From assembly GCA_947171615.1 (NCBI GenBank), contig CAMVYG010000121.1, positions 1 to 6,762 of the forward strand: DNA of 6,762 bases, given 5' to 3'. Below the pieces are notes generated by a model that worked only from the letters and a program-made list of their open reading frames with translations, had not been told where the DNA came from and did not search any database. Below are positions 1-6,641 of this stretch, piece by piece. Positions within the stretch are counted from its first letter, which is position 1, and the number at the start of each line of letters is the position of its first letter. This stretch comes from an uncultured Clostridia bacterium (GTDB taxonomy: Bacteria > Bacillota > Clostridia > Oscillospirales > Acutalibacteraceae). A program made the translations under genes and the position numbers.

Positions 1-1084
1 CTTTGGTGGCAAGCTCCTCGGCGGTGATCTCCTCTTCGCCGTCCCTGCCGATGAGGGTTACTAGGTCGTCAATTTTTACGTCCTCCAGCTGGGAAACGTC
101 TGCCATCAGCTGATCCATGCAGATGCGGCCCAGAATGGGGCAGCGCTTACCGTGGATCAGCACCTGCGCTCCGCCGGGGGCCAGACGGCGGGGGTAGCCG
201 TCCGCATAGCCGATGGGGATCGTGGCCACCCGCATTTCCCGATCCGCCGTAAATTCCCTGCCATAGCTGACGGTGGCCCCGGGCTGAAGGGTTTTCACGT
301 GGGACACCACCGAATACAGGGAAAGAGCGGGGGAAAGGGCAGGGCGGTTCCGCAGCACGCCGGAGGGCAGCAGACCGTAAATGACAATGCCTGCCCGTAC
401 CAGATCCAGATGGGACAGGGGATAGTCAAACACGGCGGCGGAATTGGCGCAGTGACGCACCTCAAAGGAAACGCCTTCCCGCAGCAATGCCTCGATCATT
501 TCCTTAAAGCAGCCGAACTGGCGCATGGTAAAAGCGTCTCCCTCCCGGCCGTCGTCCGATACGGCGAAATGGGTGAAGATACCCTCTGGGTACAGGCCTG
601 GCAGGGCGCAGGCCTCCTTCACCTGCCTTACCGTGTCCTCGTCCCGGCTGATGTCCTGAAAGGGAAAGCCCAGGCGGCTCATGCCGGTATCGATCTTCAC
701 ATGAATTTTTACCGATACGCCCGCTTCCGCTGCGTGGCGGGAAAGATCCCGGGCGTATTCGGGAGAATAGACGCACTGAGAAATATAATGTTCAGAGAGA
801 GTTTTCGCTTCCTCGGCGGGGGTAAAGCCCAGCACCAGAATGGGCCTTGTGATGCCGGAATGCCGCAGCTGTAAGGCCTCCTCCAGATTAGATACGGCGA
901 ACCAGTCCGCTCCCAGAGCCTCGTATTCCTTTGCCATGCGCACTGCGCCGTGGCCGTAGGCGTCTGCCTTTACCACGCAGCAGACCTCAGCGTTTTTGCC
1001 AGCGGCCTGCCGCACAGCCCGGAAATTGTGGGCTACAGCGTCCAGGTCGATCTCCGCCCAGGTTCTTCTGAGAATTTCTTTCAA
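1..1084 (-). CDS. alr: Alanine racemase, PLP-dependent (C-terminus cut by window edge)
   Basis: Interconverts L- and D-alanine with pyridoxal phosphate in the cytoplasm, supplying D-alanine for peptidoglycan. 361 codons are visible and about 30-40 C-terminal residues lie beyond the left edge. Seen directly: the PLP lysine in VVKADAYGHG (K39); the (V)RAGIVIYG segment whose arginine (R230) contacts the pyridine nitrogen in the family; VSYG with the second catalytic base (Y274); GYADGY (Y293); and ICMDQ (M323, D324). The spacing of these motifs fits the Geobacillus stearothermophilus enzyme (K39, R219, Y265, Y284, M312/D313). The N-terminal barrel holds residues 1 to about 240, the beta domain follows. 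The start is TTG: an in-frame TGA lies three codons upstream, AAGGAGAG sits 9 bases before TTG, and the first in-frame ATG would remove the catalytic lysine. No frameshift is seen. It lies 282 bases downstream of purL with a probable terminator between, so it is probably transcribed alone. Certain family assignment; whether it is biosynthetic or catabolic cannot be told. Confidence 0.96.
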   Translation of the reverse strand, partial: MKEILRRTWAEIDLDAVAHNFRAVRQAAGKNAEVCCVVKADAYGHGAVRMAKEYEALGADWFAVSNLEEALQLRHSGITRPILVLGFTPAEEAKTLSEHYISQCVYSPEYARDLSRHAAEAGVSVKIHVKIDTGMSRLGFPFQDISRDEDTVRQVKEACALPGLYPEGIFTHFAVSDDGREGDAFTMRQFGCFKEMIEALLREGVSFEVRHCANSAAVFDYPLSHLDLVRAGIVIYGLLPSGVLRNRPALSPALSLYSVVSHVKTLQPGATVSYGREFTADREMRVATIPIGYADGYPRRLAPGGAQVLIHGKRCPILGRICMDQLMADVSQLEDVKIDDLVTLIGRDGEEEITAEELATK

Positions 1085-1093
1085 GCCTGTTCA

Positions 1094-1103
1094 CTCTCCT
1101 TCT
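1094..1103 (-). promoter_or_regulatory. Ribosome binding site deciding the alr TTG start
   Basis: On the minus strand the bases read AGAAGGAGAG, a close match to the anti-Shine-Dalgarno complement, ending 9 bases before the TTG at 1084. A GTG just downstream of the site (1093) is in another frame and an in-frame TGA (1092-1094) precedes the TTG, so TTG is the only start that keeps the complete enzyme. Confidence 0.75.
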
Positions 1104-1167
1104 GTCGGGAAAAGCCTTGATATAAGCTATCGTTTAAATCGCTCTTGCCTGTTGTCACTGTGCTGGG

Positions 1168-1196
1168 AAAAAGAACCTTCGGAGCTTTCCAAAGAT
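1168..1196 (-). terminator. Probable intrinsic terminator of purL
   Basis: Read on the minus strand: a 9-bp stem (arms 1188-1196 and 1175-1183, two G-U pairs) with the four-base loop AAGC, followed by UUCUUUUU (1175-1168). The stem core is CTTTGGA / TCCGAAG. It lies about 170 bases past the purL stop and about 85 bases before the alr start, so it would end purL transcription and separate alr. The stem is modest, so strength is uncertain. Confidence 0.5.
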
Positions 1197-1263
1197 GCTC
1201 GGTTAGCACTTGTCAGCCGTTGGAGTAAGGTCAGACAATGACACCCGCTGATTTCTGCTATCC

Positions 1264-1301
1264 GAGATTCTTCGCCTCCTTTTAGTCGGCTCAGAATGAC
1301 A
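1264..1301. repeat. Dispersed-repeat-like imperfect hairpin (CATTCTGAGC / GCGAAGAATCTC type)
   Basis: On the minus strand the segment begins TGTCATTCTGAGCC and ends GGCGAAGAATCTC, with an 11-base AT-richer centre. The arms ATTCTTCGCC (1267-1276, + strand) and GGCTCAGAAT (1288-1297) pair at 8 of 10 positions. The outer halves resemble an intergenic sequence that recurs in many bacterial genomes in the form TCATTCTGAGC...GCGAAGAATCT; that likeness is from general experience, not from a search. Only one copy is present in this window, so repeat status cannot be proved here. Confidence 0.4.
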
Positions 1302-1328
1302 GAGAGTACAGAATGGCGCTTTTCTCTA

Positions 1329-1363
1329 ATTAACTAACTACTAACAGCTAAAGACTAAAAGCC
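1329..1363 (+). repeat. Degenerate 7-bp tandem repeat after the purL stop (five units)
   Basis: Five consecutive heptamers can be read on the plus strand: ATTAACT, AACTACT, AACAGCT, AAAGACT, AAAAGCC (start points 1329, 1336, 1343, 1350, 1357). The shared pattern is AAnnnCY. The tract ends three bases before the purL stop codon. A related tract in opposite orientation lies at 6574-6594; the best block matches at 12 of 14 bases (1336-1349 against the complement of 6574-6587). No function is evident. Confidence 0.6.
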
Positions 1364-1366
1364 GGG

Positions 1367-4300
1367 TTACTTAAAATATTTTACGCCGGACTCAAAGAGA
1401 AGTTGATCTTTTTTGCCGGGAACATTTTTGTAAAGATTCTTTCCCTTGCGCTCGGAGTGGCCCATTTTGCCGAAGACGCGGCCATCCGGGCTGGTGATGC
1501 CTTCAATGGAGCATATGGAGCCGTTGGGGTTCCAGAGGATATCTCCGCTGACCGTGCCGTTCAAGTCTACATACTGGGTGGCGATCTGGCCGTTTTCCAG
1601 CAGCTTCTTGATGGTGGCGTCATCTGCCACAAAGCGTCCCTCTCCGTGAGAAACGGGGATAGTGTGTATTTCTCCGGCATTTACGCCGGCAAGCCAGGGC
1701 GATTTTACACTGGTGACGCGGGTGTAAACCATGCGGGACACATGGCGGCCAATGGTGTTAAAGGTCAGGGTGGGGTCGGTCTCCTTAGGCTCGGTGATCT
1801 TTCCGTAAGGAACGAGGCCCAGCTTGATGAGGGCCTGGAAGCCGTTGCAGATGCCCAGCATCAGGCCGTCCCGCTGTTCCAGAAGGTCGGTGACCGCCTG
1901 GGCGATTTTTGGGTTACGGAAGGTGGTGGCAATGAACTTGCCGGAACCTTCCGGCTCGTCTCCGCCGGAGAAGCCGCCGGGGATCATGATGATCTGCGCC
2001 TGGCGAATGGCCCGCTCCATGCGGTCAATGGTCTCTTCAATATCCTGAGGAGACAGGTTTTTTACCACCAGAATTTCCGTTTCCGCACCTGCTTTTTGGA
2101 AAGCGCGGGCGCTGTCCACTTCGCAGTTGGTGCCGGGGAAGGCGGGGATCACAACACGGGGCTTTGCCGCCTTGATGGCGGGGGCCTTTTGCTCCCGGCG
2201 TTCCCACAGGGGGATATCCGCCGAAAGCTTACCGGGCTGGGCAGAATTGGGGAAGATCTTTTCCAAAGTGCCGTTCCAGGCGTCGATCAGCTCATCGATG
2301 CCGATCTTTTCACCTTCCAGCTCTACCACGCCTGTGCCGGTAGTGCGGCCCAGCACCGCGCCGTGGCCATAGTGGAGCTCCGCCTCACTGGAGAGCTCGA
2401 TGACCAGCGCGCCTGCCTTGGGGGCGAACAGCGCTTCCCGGGACAGGCCCTTTTCAAATTTGAAGCCCAGCTTCTCGCCGAAGCACATGCGCAGCACACA
2501 GGCGGCGGCGCCGCCCTCCCGCACCACGCCGGCGGAGAGGATATCTCCTGCCTCCATATGGCGCAGAACAGAGTGGTAATAGACCTTCAGCCCATCCCAA
2601 TCCGGCGTGCCGTCTGTCCGCTCCGGAATGGGGAGCAGAACTACCTTGGCGCCGGGGCGCTTCAGGGAAGCGGAAAGGGTTTTGCTGGCCTTTGTCATAG
2701 ATACGGCAAAGCTCACCAGAGTGGGAGGCACATCCAGCTGCTCAAAAGAGCCGGACATGCTGTCCTTGCCGCCGATAGCCGGCAGCTCCATGCCCAGCTG
2801 GGCGGAAAGAGCGCCCAGCAAAGCGGCGGCGGGTTTTCCCCACCGGGCCGGGTCTTCATGGAGACGCTCAAAATATTCCTGGAAGGTAAGCCGTGCCTTT
2901 AAGGGATCTGCCCCCACAGCGGCCAGCTTCGACAGGCTTTCCACCACGGCATACTGTGCTCCCAGGAAGGGGGAGTACCGGGCAATGCCGGGAATATAGC
3001 CGTAGGACATGGCGGTGCAGTCATCTGTTTCCCCTTCCAGCAGGGGGATCTTCGCCACCATGGCTTCCTCCGGGGTCAGCTGGTACTGGCCCGCAAAGGG
3101 CATCAGCACCGTGGAAGCGCCAATGCTGGAATCAAAGCGCTCGGAAAGCCCCTTTTGTCCGCAGACCTGGAGCCTTTTCATGTTTTCCTTTAAGGCCTCC
3201 ACGCCGCTGAGCTCCCGAAGCTCTGTGGGTACGGCGTTTCGGTAGTTTTCGCCCTGGGGGGCGGTGATTTTCGCGTCGGCGTTTTGGGTGACGCCGTTGG
3301 TATCCAGAAAAGCCCGGGACAGATCCACGATCCGGTCTCCCCGCCATTCCATTTTAAGCCGGGGTTCTTCCGTGACGATTGCCACGGCCTGGGCGTCCAG
3401 ATTTTCTTCGGAAGCAAGGGTGCAAAACCGTTCTGCGTCCCCGGGGGCTACCACCACCGCCATGCGCTCCTGAGATTCGGAAATGGCAAGCTCGGTGCCG
3501 TCCAACCCGTCGTATTTTTTGGGGATCCGGTCCAGATCGATGGCAAGGCCGGGGGCCAGCTCGCCGATAGCAACGCACACGCCGCCTGCGCCGAAGTCGT
3601 TGCAGCGCTTGATCAGCTGTGCAGCTTCCGCCTTGCGGAACAGCCGCTGAAGCTTCCGTTCGGTGGGAGGATTTCCCTTCTGCACCTCGGCGCCGCAGAC
3701 CTCCACGGATTTTTCCGTGTGGGCCTTGCTGGAGCCGGTAGCTCCGCCAATGCCGTCCCGGCCGGTTGCCCCGCCCAGCAGAAGGATCACATCGCCGGAA
3801 GCAGGCTCCTCCCGGCGGACGTTTGCCTTGGGGGAAGCGCCGATCACCGCGCCGATCTCCATGCGCTTTGCCACATAGCCGGGGTCATAAAGCTCCGTGA
3901 CCTGCCCGGTGGCAAGGCCGATCTGGTTGCCGTAGGAGGAATATCCGGCGGCAGCTCCTGTGGTGATCTTCCGGGTGGGCAACTTGCCGTGCAGGGTCTT
4001 TTCAAAGGGAACGGTGGGGTCGCCACTGCCGGTGACCCGCATGGCCTGGTATACATAGGCCCGGCCGGAAAGAGGGTCCCGGATAGCGCCGCCCAAACAG
4101 GTGGCCGCGCCGCCGAAGGGCTCTATTTCCGTGGGGTGGTTATGGGTCTCGTTCTTAAACTGGATCAGCCAGGTTTCGGTTTTTCCATCTATGGTAACAG
4201 GGGCCTCAATGGAGCAGGCGTTGATCTCGTCGCTGACGTCCAGATCAGGCACCAGCCCTTCCTTGCGGAGATACTTTCCGCCGATGGTGGCCATATCCAT

Positions 4301-5116
4301 CAGGCAGACAGGCTTGCCCTTTTCTCCATACAGAGCCTGCCGGGTGGCAAGATACTGGCGGAAGGCGGCTTCCACAGCATCGTGGAGAGGGCCCTCTTCA
4401 ATTTCAATTTTATTTAAGCGGGTCTGGAAGGTGGTGTGGCGGCAATGGTCGCTCCAATAGGTATCGATCACCCGCAGCTCCGTGACGCTGGGATCCCGCC
4501 GCTCCTCGTCCCGGAAATACTGCTGGCAGAACAGCAGGTCGGAAAGGGTCATGGCAAAGCCCATGGAGTCAAAATACTCCTTCACCTCGGCTTCGCTCCA
4601 TTTGATAAATCCGGAGACCCGGGCCACATCGGGGGGAACAGCCGCCCCCAGCTCCAGCTCTTCCGGTTTTTCCATGGAAGCAACACGGGCTTCCACCGGG
4701 TTTACGAGATAGGTCTTGATCTTTTCAAATTCCGCATCGGAAACAGCGCCCCTGACGCCGATGACCTTGGCAGAAAGCACTGCGGGGCGTTCTCCCTGGG
4801 TCAGAAACTGCACGCACTGGGCGGCGGAATCCGCCCGCTGGTCATACTGGCCGGGCAGGTATTCCATAGCAAAAACCCGGTATTCCCGGGGCAGCTGAAA
4901 GTCCTCAGGGTACACGCTGTCTACATTGGGCTCGGAAAGAATGGTGCGGGAGGCAGCCTGAAACTGCTCCGCGCTCAGCCCGGAAACATCGTACCGATTG
5001 AGAATACGCACCTCTTCTATGCCGGAGATGCCCAGATTTCCTGTGAGATCAGCCTTCAAATGGGAGGCTTCCACGTTATATCCCTTTTTCTTTTCTACAA
5101 AAACTCTCGTTACCAT
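1367..5116 (-). CDS. purL: Phosphoribosylformylglycinamidine synthase, single-chain (PurL with fused glutaminase)
   Basis: Catalyses the fourth step of de novo purine synthesis: FGAR + glutamine + ATP to FGAM, in the cytoplasm. The 1249 residues are close to the E. coli enzyme (1295) and include every domain of the fused form. Domain order: PurS-like N-terminal domain and linker (about 1-215); first synthetase half with YWSDHCRH (H224) and ETHNHPTE (H325), the ATP/FGAR site, then GRDGIGGATGSS and CNDFGAGG; second half with GGKDSMSG (K784); glutaminase from about 985 with PGTNCEVD, PGGFSGGDEP, the nucleophile in GICNGFQ (C1090) and the H1157/E1159 dyad in SHGEGRF. The sequence resembles the clade II large PurL of Clostridia and streptococci. 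The ATG is preceded by AAAAAAGGGGAA with 8 bases of spacing; no earlier in-frame start is attractive. The gene is intact. It is not beside other pur genes: terminators appear on both sides, suggesting its own promoter. A PurBox-like site lies 29-41 bases upstream. Confidence 0.98.
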   Translation of the reverse strand: MVTRVFVEKKKGYNVEASHLKADLTGNLGISGIEEVRILNRYDVSGLSAEQFQAASRTILSEPNVDSVYPEDFQLPREYRVFAMEYLPGQYDQRADSAAQCVQFLTQGERPAVLSAKVIGVRGAVSDAEFEKIKTYLVNPVEARVASMEKPEELELGAAVPPDVARVSGFIKWSEAEVKEYFDSMGFAMTLSDLLFCQQYFRDEERRDPSVTELRVIDTYWSDHCRHTTFQTRLNKIEIEEGPLHDAVEAAFRQYLATRQALYGEKGKPVCLMDMATIGGKYLRKEGLVPDLDVSDEINACSIEAPVTIDGKTETWLIQFKNETHNHPTEIEPFGGAATCLGGAIRDPLSGRAYVYQAMRVTGSGDPTVPFEKTLHGKLPTRKITTGAAAGYSSYGNQIGLATGQVTELYDPGYVAKRMEIGAVIGASPKANVRREEPASGDVILLLGGATGRDGIGGATGSSKAHTEKSVEVCGAEVQKGNPPTERKLQRLFRKAEAAQLIKRCNDFGAGGVCVAIGELAPGLAIDLDRIPKKYDGLDGTELAISESQERMAVVVAPGDAERFCTLASEENLDAQAVAIVTEEPRLKMEWRGDRIVDLSRAFLDTNGVTQNADAKITAPQGENYRNAVPTELRELSGVEALKENMKRLQVCGQKGLSERFDSSIGASTVLMPFAGQYQLTPEEAMVAKIPLLEGETDDCTAMSYGYIPGIARYSPFLGAQYAVVESLSKLAAVGADPLKARLTFQEYFERLHEDPARWGKPAAALLGALSAQLGMELPAIGGKDSMSGSFEQLDVPPTLVSFAVSMTKASKTLSASLKRPGAKVVLLPIPERTDGTPDWDGLKVYYHSVLRHMEAGDILSAGVVREGGAAACVLRMCFGEKLGFKFEKGLSREALFAPKAGALVIELSSEAELHYGHGAVLGRTTGTGVVELEGEKIGIDELIDAWNGTLEKIFPNSAQPGKLSADIPLWERREQKAPAIKAAKPRVVIPAFPGTNCEVDSARAFQKAGAETEILVVKNLSPQDIEETIDRMERAIRQAQIIMIPGGFSGGDEPEGSGKFIATTFRNPKIAQAVTDLLEQRDGLMLGICNGFQALIKLGLVPYGKITEPKETDPTLTFNTIGRHVSRMVYTRVTSVKSPWLAGVNAGEIHTIPVSHGEGRFVADDATIKKLLENGQIATQYVDLNGTVSGDILWNPNGSICSIEGITSPDGRVFGKMGHSERKGKNLYKNVPGKKDQLLFESGVKYFK

Positions 5117-5144
5117 GCTGCCGGTTCCCCTTTTTTATGAGAAT

Positions 5145-5157
5145 TTTGTCCGGTTTT
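5145..5157 (-). promoter_or_regulatory. PurBox-like sequence upstream of purL
   Basis: The minus strand reads AAAACCGGACAAA, matching 11 of 13 positions of the Bacillus/Lactococcus PurR box AWWWCCGAACWWT. The mismatches are G for A inside the central CGAA and the last base. B. subtilis PurR normally uses a pair of inverted boxes; I see only this one. The site overlaps the downstream arm of the inverted repeat at 5153-5185. Its position just before a purine gene is suggestive, but a 13-base near match is weak evidence alone. Confidence 0.25.
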
Positions 5158-5185
5158 CCCGCTCTGCAAAAATCTGCGGGAAAAC
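5153..5185. repeat. Perfect 10-bp inverted repeat in the purL leader
   Basis: GTTTTCCCGC (5153-5162) and GCGGGAAAAC (5176-5185) are exact reverse complements separated by 13 bases. In the purL mRNA direction this forms a stem-loop beginning inside the U-rich tail of the preceding terminator and ending 36 bases before the purL ATG. The loop lacks a following U-run, so it is not a terminator on the minus strand. It may be an operator dyad or an mRNA leader hairpin. Confidence 0.6.
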
Positions 5186-5221
5186 ACAAAAAATAACAAC
5201 GGCTCTTGCCGTTGTTATTTT
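5181..5221 (-). terminator. Strong intrinsic terminator after the glycosyltransferase gene
   Basis: Arms 5190-5202 and 5209-5221 form a perfect 13-bp stem (ACAACGG/CCGTTGT at its top) with a six-base loop. On the minus strand the stem is followed by a U-rich tail (TTTTTT, GTG, TTTT, 5193-5181). It lies about 68 bases past the glycosyltransferase stop and ahead of purL, so it ends the former gene's transcript. The A/T-flanked stem would also work in the plus direction, though no plus-strand gene is visible. Confidence 0.9.
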
Positions 5222-5225
5222 ATCA
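5217..5225 (-). promoter_or_regulatory. Possible extended -10 promoter for purL
   Basis: The minus strand reads TGATAAAAT: a TG motif, one base, then TAAAAT (5 of 6 to TATAAT). The hexamer 17 bases upstream (TTTCTT) is a poor -35, so recognition would rely on the extended -10. A start about 7 bases downstream would fall inside the first arm of the terminator at 5190-5221, removing part of the stem, so the new transcript would escape termination. The leader would then be about 90 bases. This is inference from sequence only. Confidence 0.3.
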
Positions 5226-5230
5226 CAAAA

Positions 5231-5246
5231 GTTTCTTGGAAGAAAC
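5231..5246. repeat. 16-bp dyad GTTTCTT-GG-AAGAAAC
   Basis: Perfect 7-bp arms (5231-5237 and 5240-5246) flank a two-base centre. The centre is too short for an RNA hairpin without opening the inner pairs, so a protein-binding dyad is the more natural reading. It lies between the glycosyltransferase stop and the terminator, just upstream of the possible purL -10 box. I do not recognise the binding protein. Confidence 0.5.
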
Positions 5247-5288
5247 CATATTTCGCTTTTTTTGAAAAGTTTTCTGTTCTATACAAAA

Positions 5289-6551
5289 TCATTTCTGGGA
5301 AGGATCGTTCAAATCCCCAATAGACAGGGCCACCGAATGGTGAATGGGCTTCCATTCCACATTGCCGAATACCGCCAGCAGCATGGCGATGCCGAAGGTG
5401 AAGACAAAGAAGGGGAAGGTGAAGGCGTAAAGCGCCCGCTTCCGGCGGGAGCAGCGGATTTTCTTTCGTTCGGTCAGAAGGGGAAGGAGCCCCATGAGGA
5501 ACAGCACGCCATAGGAATTGACCAGGGCGCTGATCACGGAAAAGGCAAAAAGCCCCATTTCGTGACGGGCCGAAAGGATGCCCACAAAGAACATGATCGT
5601 GTTTACCAAAAAGCTCAAAACGGTCAAAACCGCCGCGGGAATGGTGTTCATCAGCATATCATAGCAGGCGAAGCGTCCGGTGGCGGTCAGGGTATGCAAA
5701 AGATCTCCCCCGTGCTCCGCAATGACCTGGAAATAGCCCTTGATCCACCGGGAACGCTGAGAAATGGACTGCCGGAAGCTGCGGGGCTGTTCATCGTATA
5801 AAACGGCGTCGCCGCAGTAGGCGATCTTTTCCCCCTGGATCACCATTGCTGCGGTGAATTCCAGATCTTCCGTCAGGCAGAACCAGTCCCAGCCTCCCTG
5901 ATCTTCCAAAATGCTGTCCGCGAACAGAAAGCCGGTGCCGGACACAGCGCAGCCCACGTTCAGAGTATCTCTGGGGCGGTTCAGATATTCGGATTCCCGC
6001 AGAAACCACAGGCCGTACCCTGCGGTGATCCAGTTGTCCTCAAAATTTTTGGTGTTGCGGTAGCCGGTGACCACCCTGTGCCCGGAGGAAAACACCTTGT
6101 TCATTTCGGAAATATAGTGGGGGTCCAAAAGGTTATCGGCGTCAAAGACGAAATAGCCGTCATAGCCCTTTTCCGGGTGATTCTCCTTCAGCTTTCCCAA
6201 AAGGAAGGAAAGAGCGTAGCCTTTTCCGATCATGGTATCGCTCTGCCGCTGATAGACCGTGGCCCCATGAGAGGCGGCGACCTGGGCGGTGCTGTCCGTG
6301 CAGTTGTCTGCAACCACATAAATATCTACCAGCTCGGAAGGGTAGTCCTGATTTTGAATACTGTCCAGAAGCTGGCCGATCACGGCCTGCTCGTTCCGGG
6401 CGGCAATGAGCACCGCGTATCTGCACAGCTTCTGCACCTGAAACTGGCGGCGTTTTCCCGAAAGCCGCACAATGGCAAACACGGCCTGGTAGAAGCAGCA
6501 GGCAGCGAAAATAGCCGCCAGCGCGAAATTTATGTAAGAAAGCGTTCTCAT
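5289..6551 (-). CDS. Membrane-bound family 2 glycosyltransferase (cellulose/hyaluronan synthase-like)
   Basis: Probably transfers sugar from a nucleotide-sugar at the inner face of the cell membrane to a growing glycan or lipid acceptor. Seen: one N-terminal membrane segment (about 7-29); a GT-A domain (about 45-285) with IAARNE, the UDP-binding aspartate in ADNCTDS (D82), the metal-binding DAD (D137, D139), the catalytic-base motif TED (227-229) and QRSRW (265-269), i.e. the Q(Q/R)xRW signature of the processive branch; then three C-terminal membrane segments (about 304-326, 334-359, 373-395), a basic loop (361-372) and the tail EWKPIHHS. The 420-residue length is typical for IcaA/HAS-like members. 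AAGGGG lies about 10 bases before the ATG. A strong terminator follows, and no export, polymerisation or deacetylase partner is visible. Sugar, acceptor and processivity cannot be predicted; a lipid or wall-glycan transferase is as possible as an exopolysaccharide synthase. Confidence 0.9.
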   Translation of the reverse strand: MRTLSYINFALAAIFAACCFYQAVFAIVRLSGKRRQFQVQKLCRYAVLIAARNEQAVIGQLLDSIQNQDYPSELVDIYVVADNCTDSTAQVAASHGATVYQRQSDTMIGKGYALSFLLGKLKENHPEKGYDGYFVFDADNLLDPHYISEMNKVFSSGHRVVTGYRNTKNFEDNWITAGYGLWFLRESEYLNRPRDTLNVGCAVSGTGFLFADSILEDQGGWDWFCLTEDLEFTAAMVIQGEKIAYCGDAVLYDEQPRSFRQSISQRSRWIKGYFQVIAEHGGDLLHTLTATGRFACYDMLMNTIPAAVLTVLSFLVNTIMFFVGILSARHEMGLFAFSVISALVNSYGVLFLMGLLPLLTERKKIRCSRRKRALYAFTFPFFVFTFGIAMLLAVFGNVEWKPIHHSVALSIGDLNDPSQK

Positions 6552-6573
6552 ACTGGAAATACCCCTTTTTATT

Positions 6574-6594
6574 GGCTGTTAGTTGTTGGTCGTT
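6574..6594 (-). repeat. Degenerate 7-bp tandem repeat ahead of the glycosyltransferase (three units)
   Basis: On the minus strand three consecutive heptamers read AACGACC, AACAACT, AACAGCC (plus strand GGCTGTT, AGTTGTT, GGTCGTT). They match the family of units seen after purL at 1329-1363 but lie on the other strand. The tract ends immediately before the AT-rich ribosome-binding segment of the glycosyltransferase gene, so it forms part of its mRNA leader. Confidence 0.55.
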
Positions 6595-6641
6595 AGAGGA
6601 AGAACGGATGACTGCCGAACAATCATCGAGCAATCGTCTGT

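Larger units (their letters stand above)
1085..1366. other. purL-alr intergenic region, 282 bases
   Basis: No credible gene is present on either strand. Reading in the direction of purL it holds the heptamer tract, the dispersed-repeat-like hairpin, about 65 bases with nothing recognised, the probable purL terminator, and then the alr leader with its ribosome binding site. An AT-rich imperfect dyad (minus strand GATTTAA, 8 bases, TTATATC; about 1119-1140) lies in the alr leader. A GTGACA hexamer occurs near 1156-1161, but no convincing -10 box sits at the correct spacing, so I do not call an alr promoter. Confidence 0.7.

Noticed and set aside
152..874. 240-codon plus-strand open frame opposite alr
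   Set aside because: It is the antisense shadow of an intact alanine racemase carrying all catalytic residues.
1085..1366. T-box leader ahead of alr
   Set aside because: No T-box consensus (GGGTGGNACCGCG type) is present; the hairpin there reads better as a plain terminator.
1403..2902. 499-codon open frame on the plus strand opposite purL
   Set aside because: It runs antisense to well-conserved PurL coding sequence, lacks recognisable domains, and is explained by GC-biased third positions of purL on the other strand.
3284..4417. 377-codon plus-strand open frame opposite purL
   Set aside because: Same reason: composition-driven shadow of the PurL synthetase domains, with no family motif.
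5117..5190. Purine or PRPP riboswitch ahead of purL
   Set aside because: The leader is too short between terminator and start codon, and none of the conserved aptamer core sequences is seen.
4998..5801. 267-codon plus-strand frame spanning the purL start, the gap and the glycosyltransferase end
   Set aside because: It crosses a strong terminator hairpin and two genes read on the other strand; no domain and no ribosome binding site are evident.
6160..6633. 157-codon minus-strand frame overlapping the glycosyltransferase start
   Set aside because: It is out of frame with the conserved GT-A domain and its beginning reads through the heptamer repeat tract.
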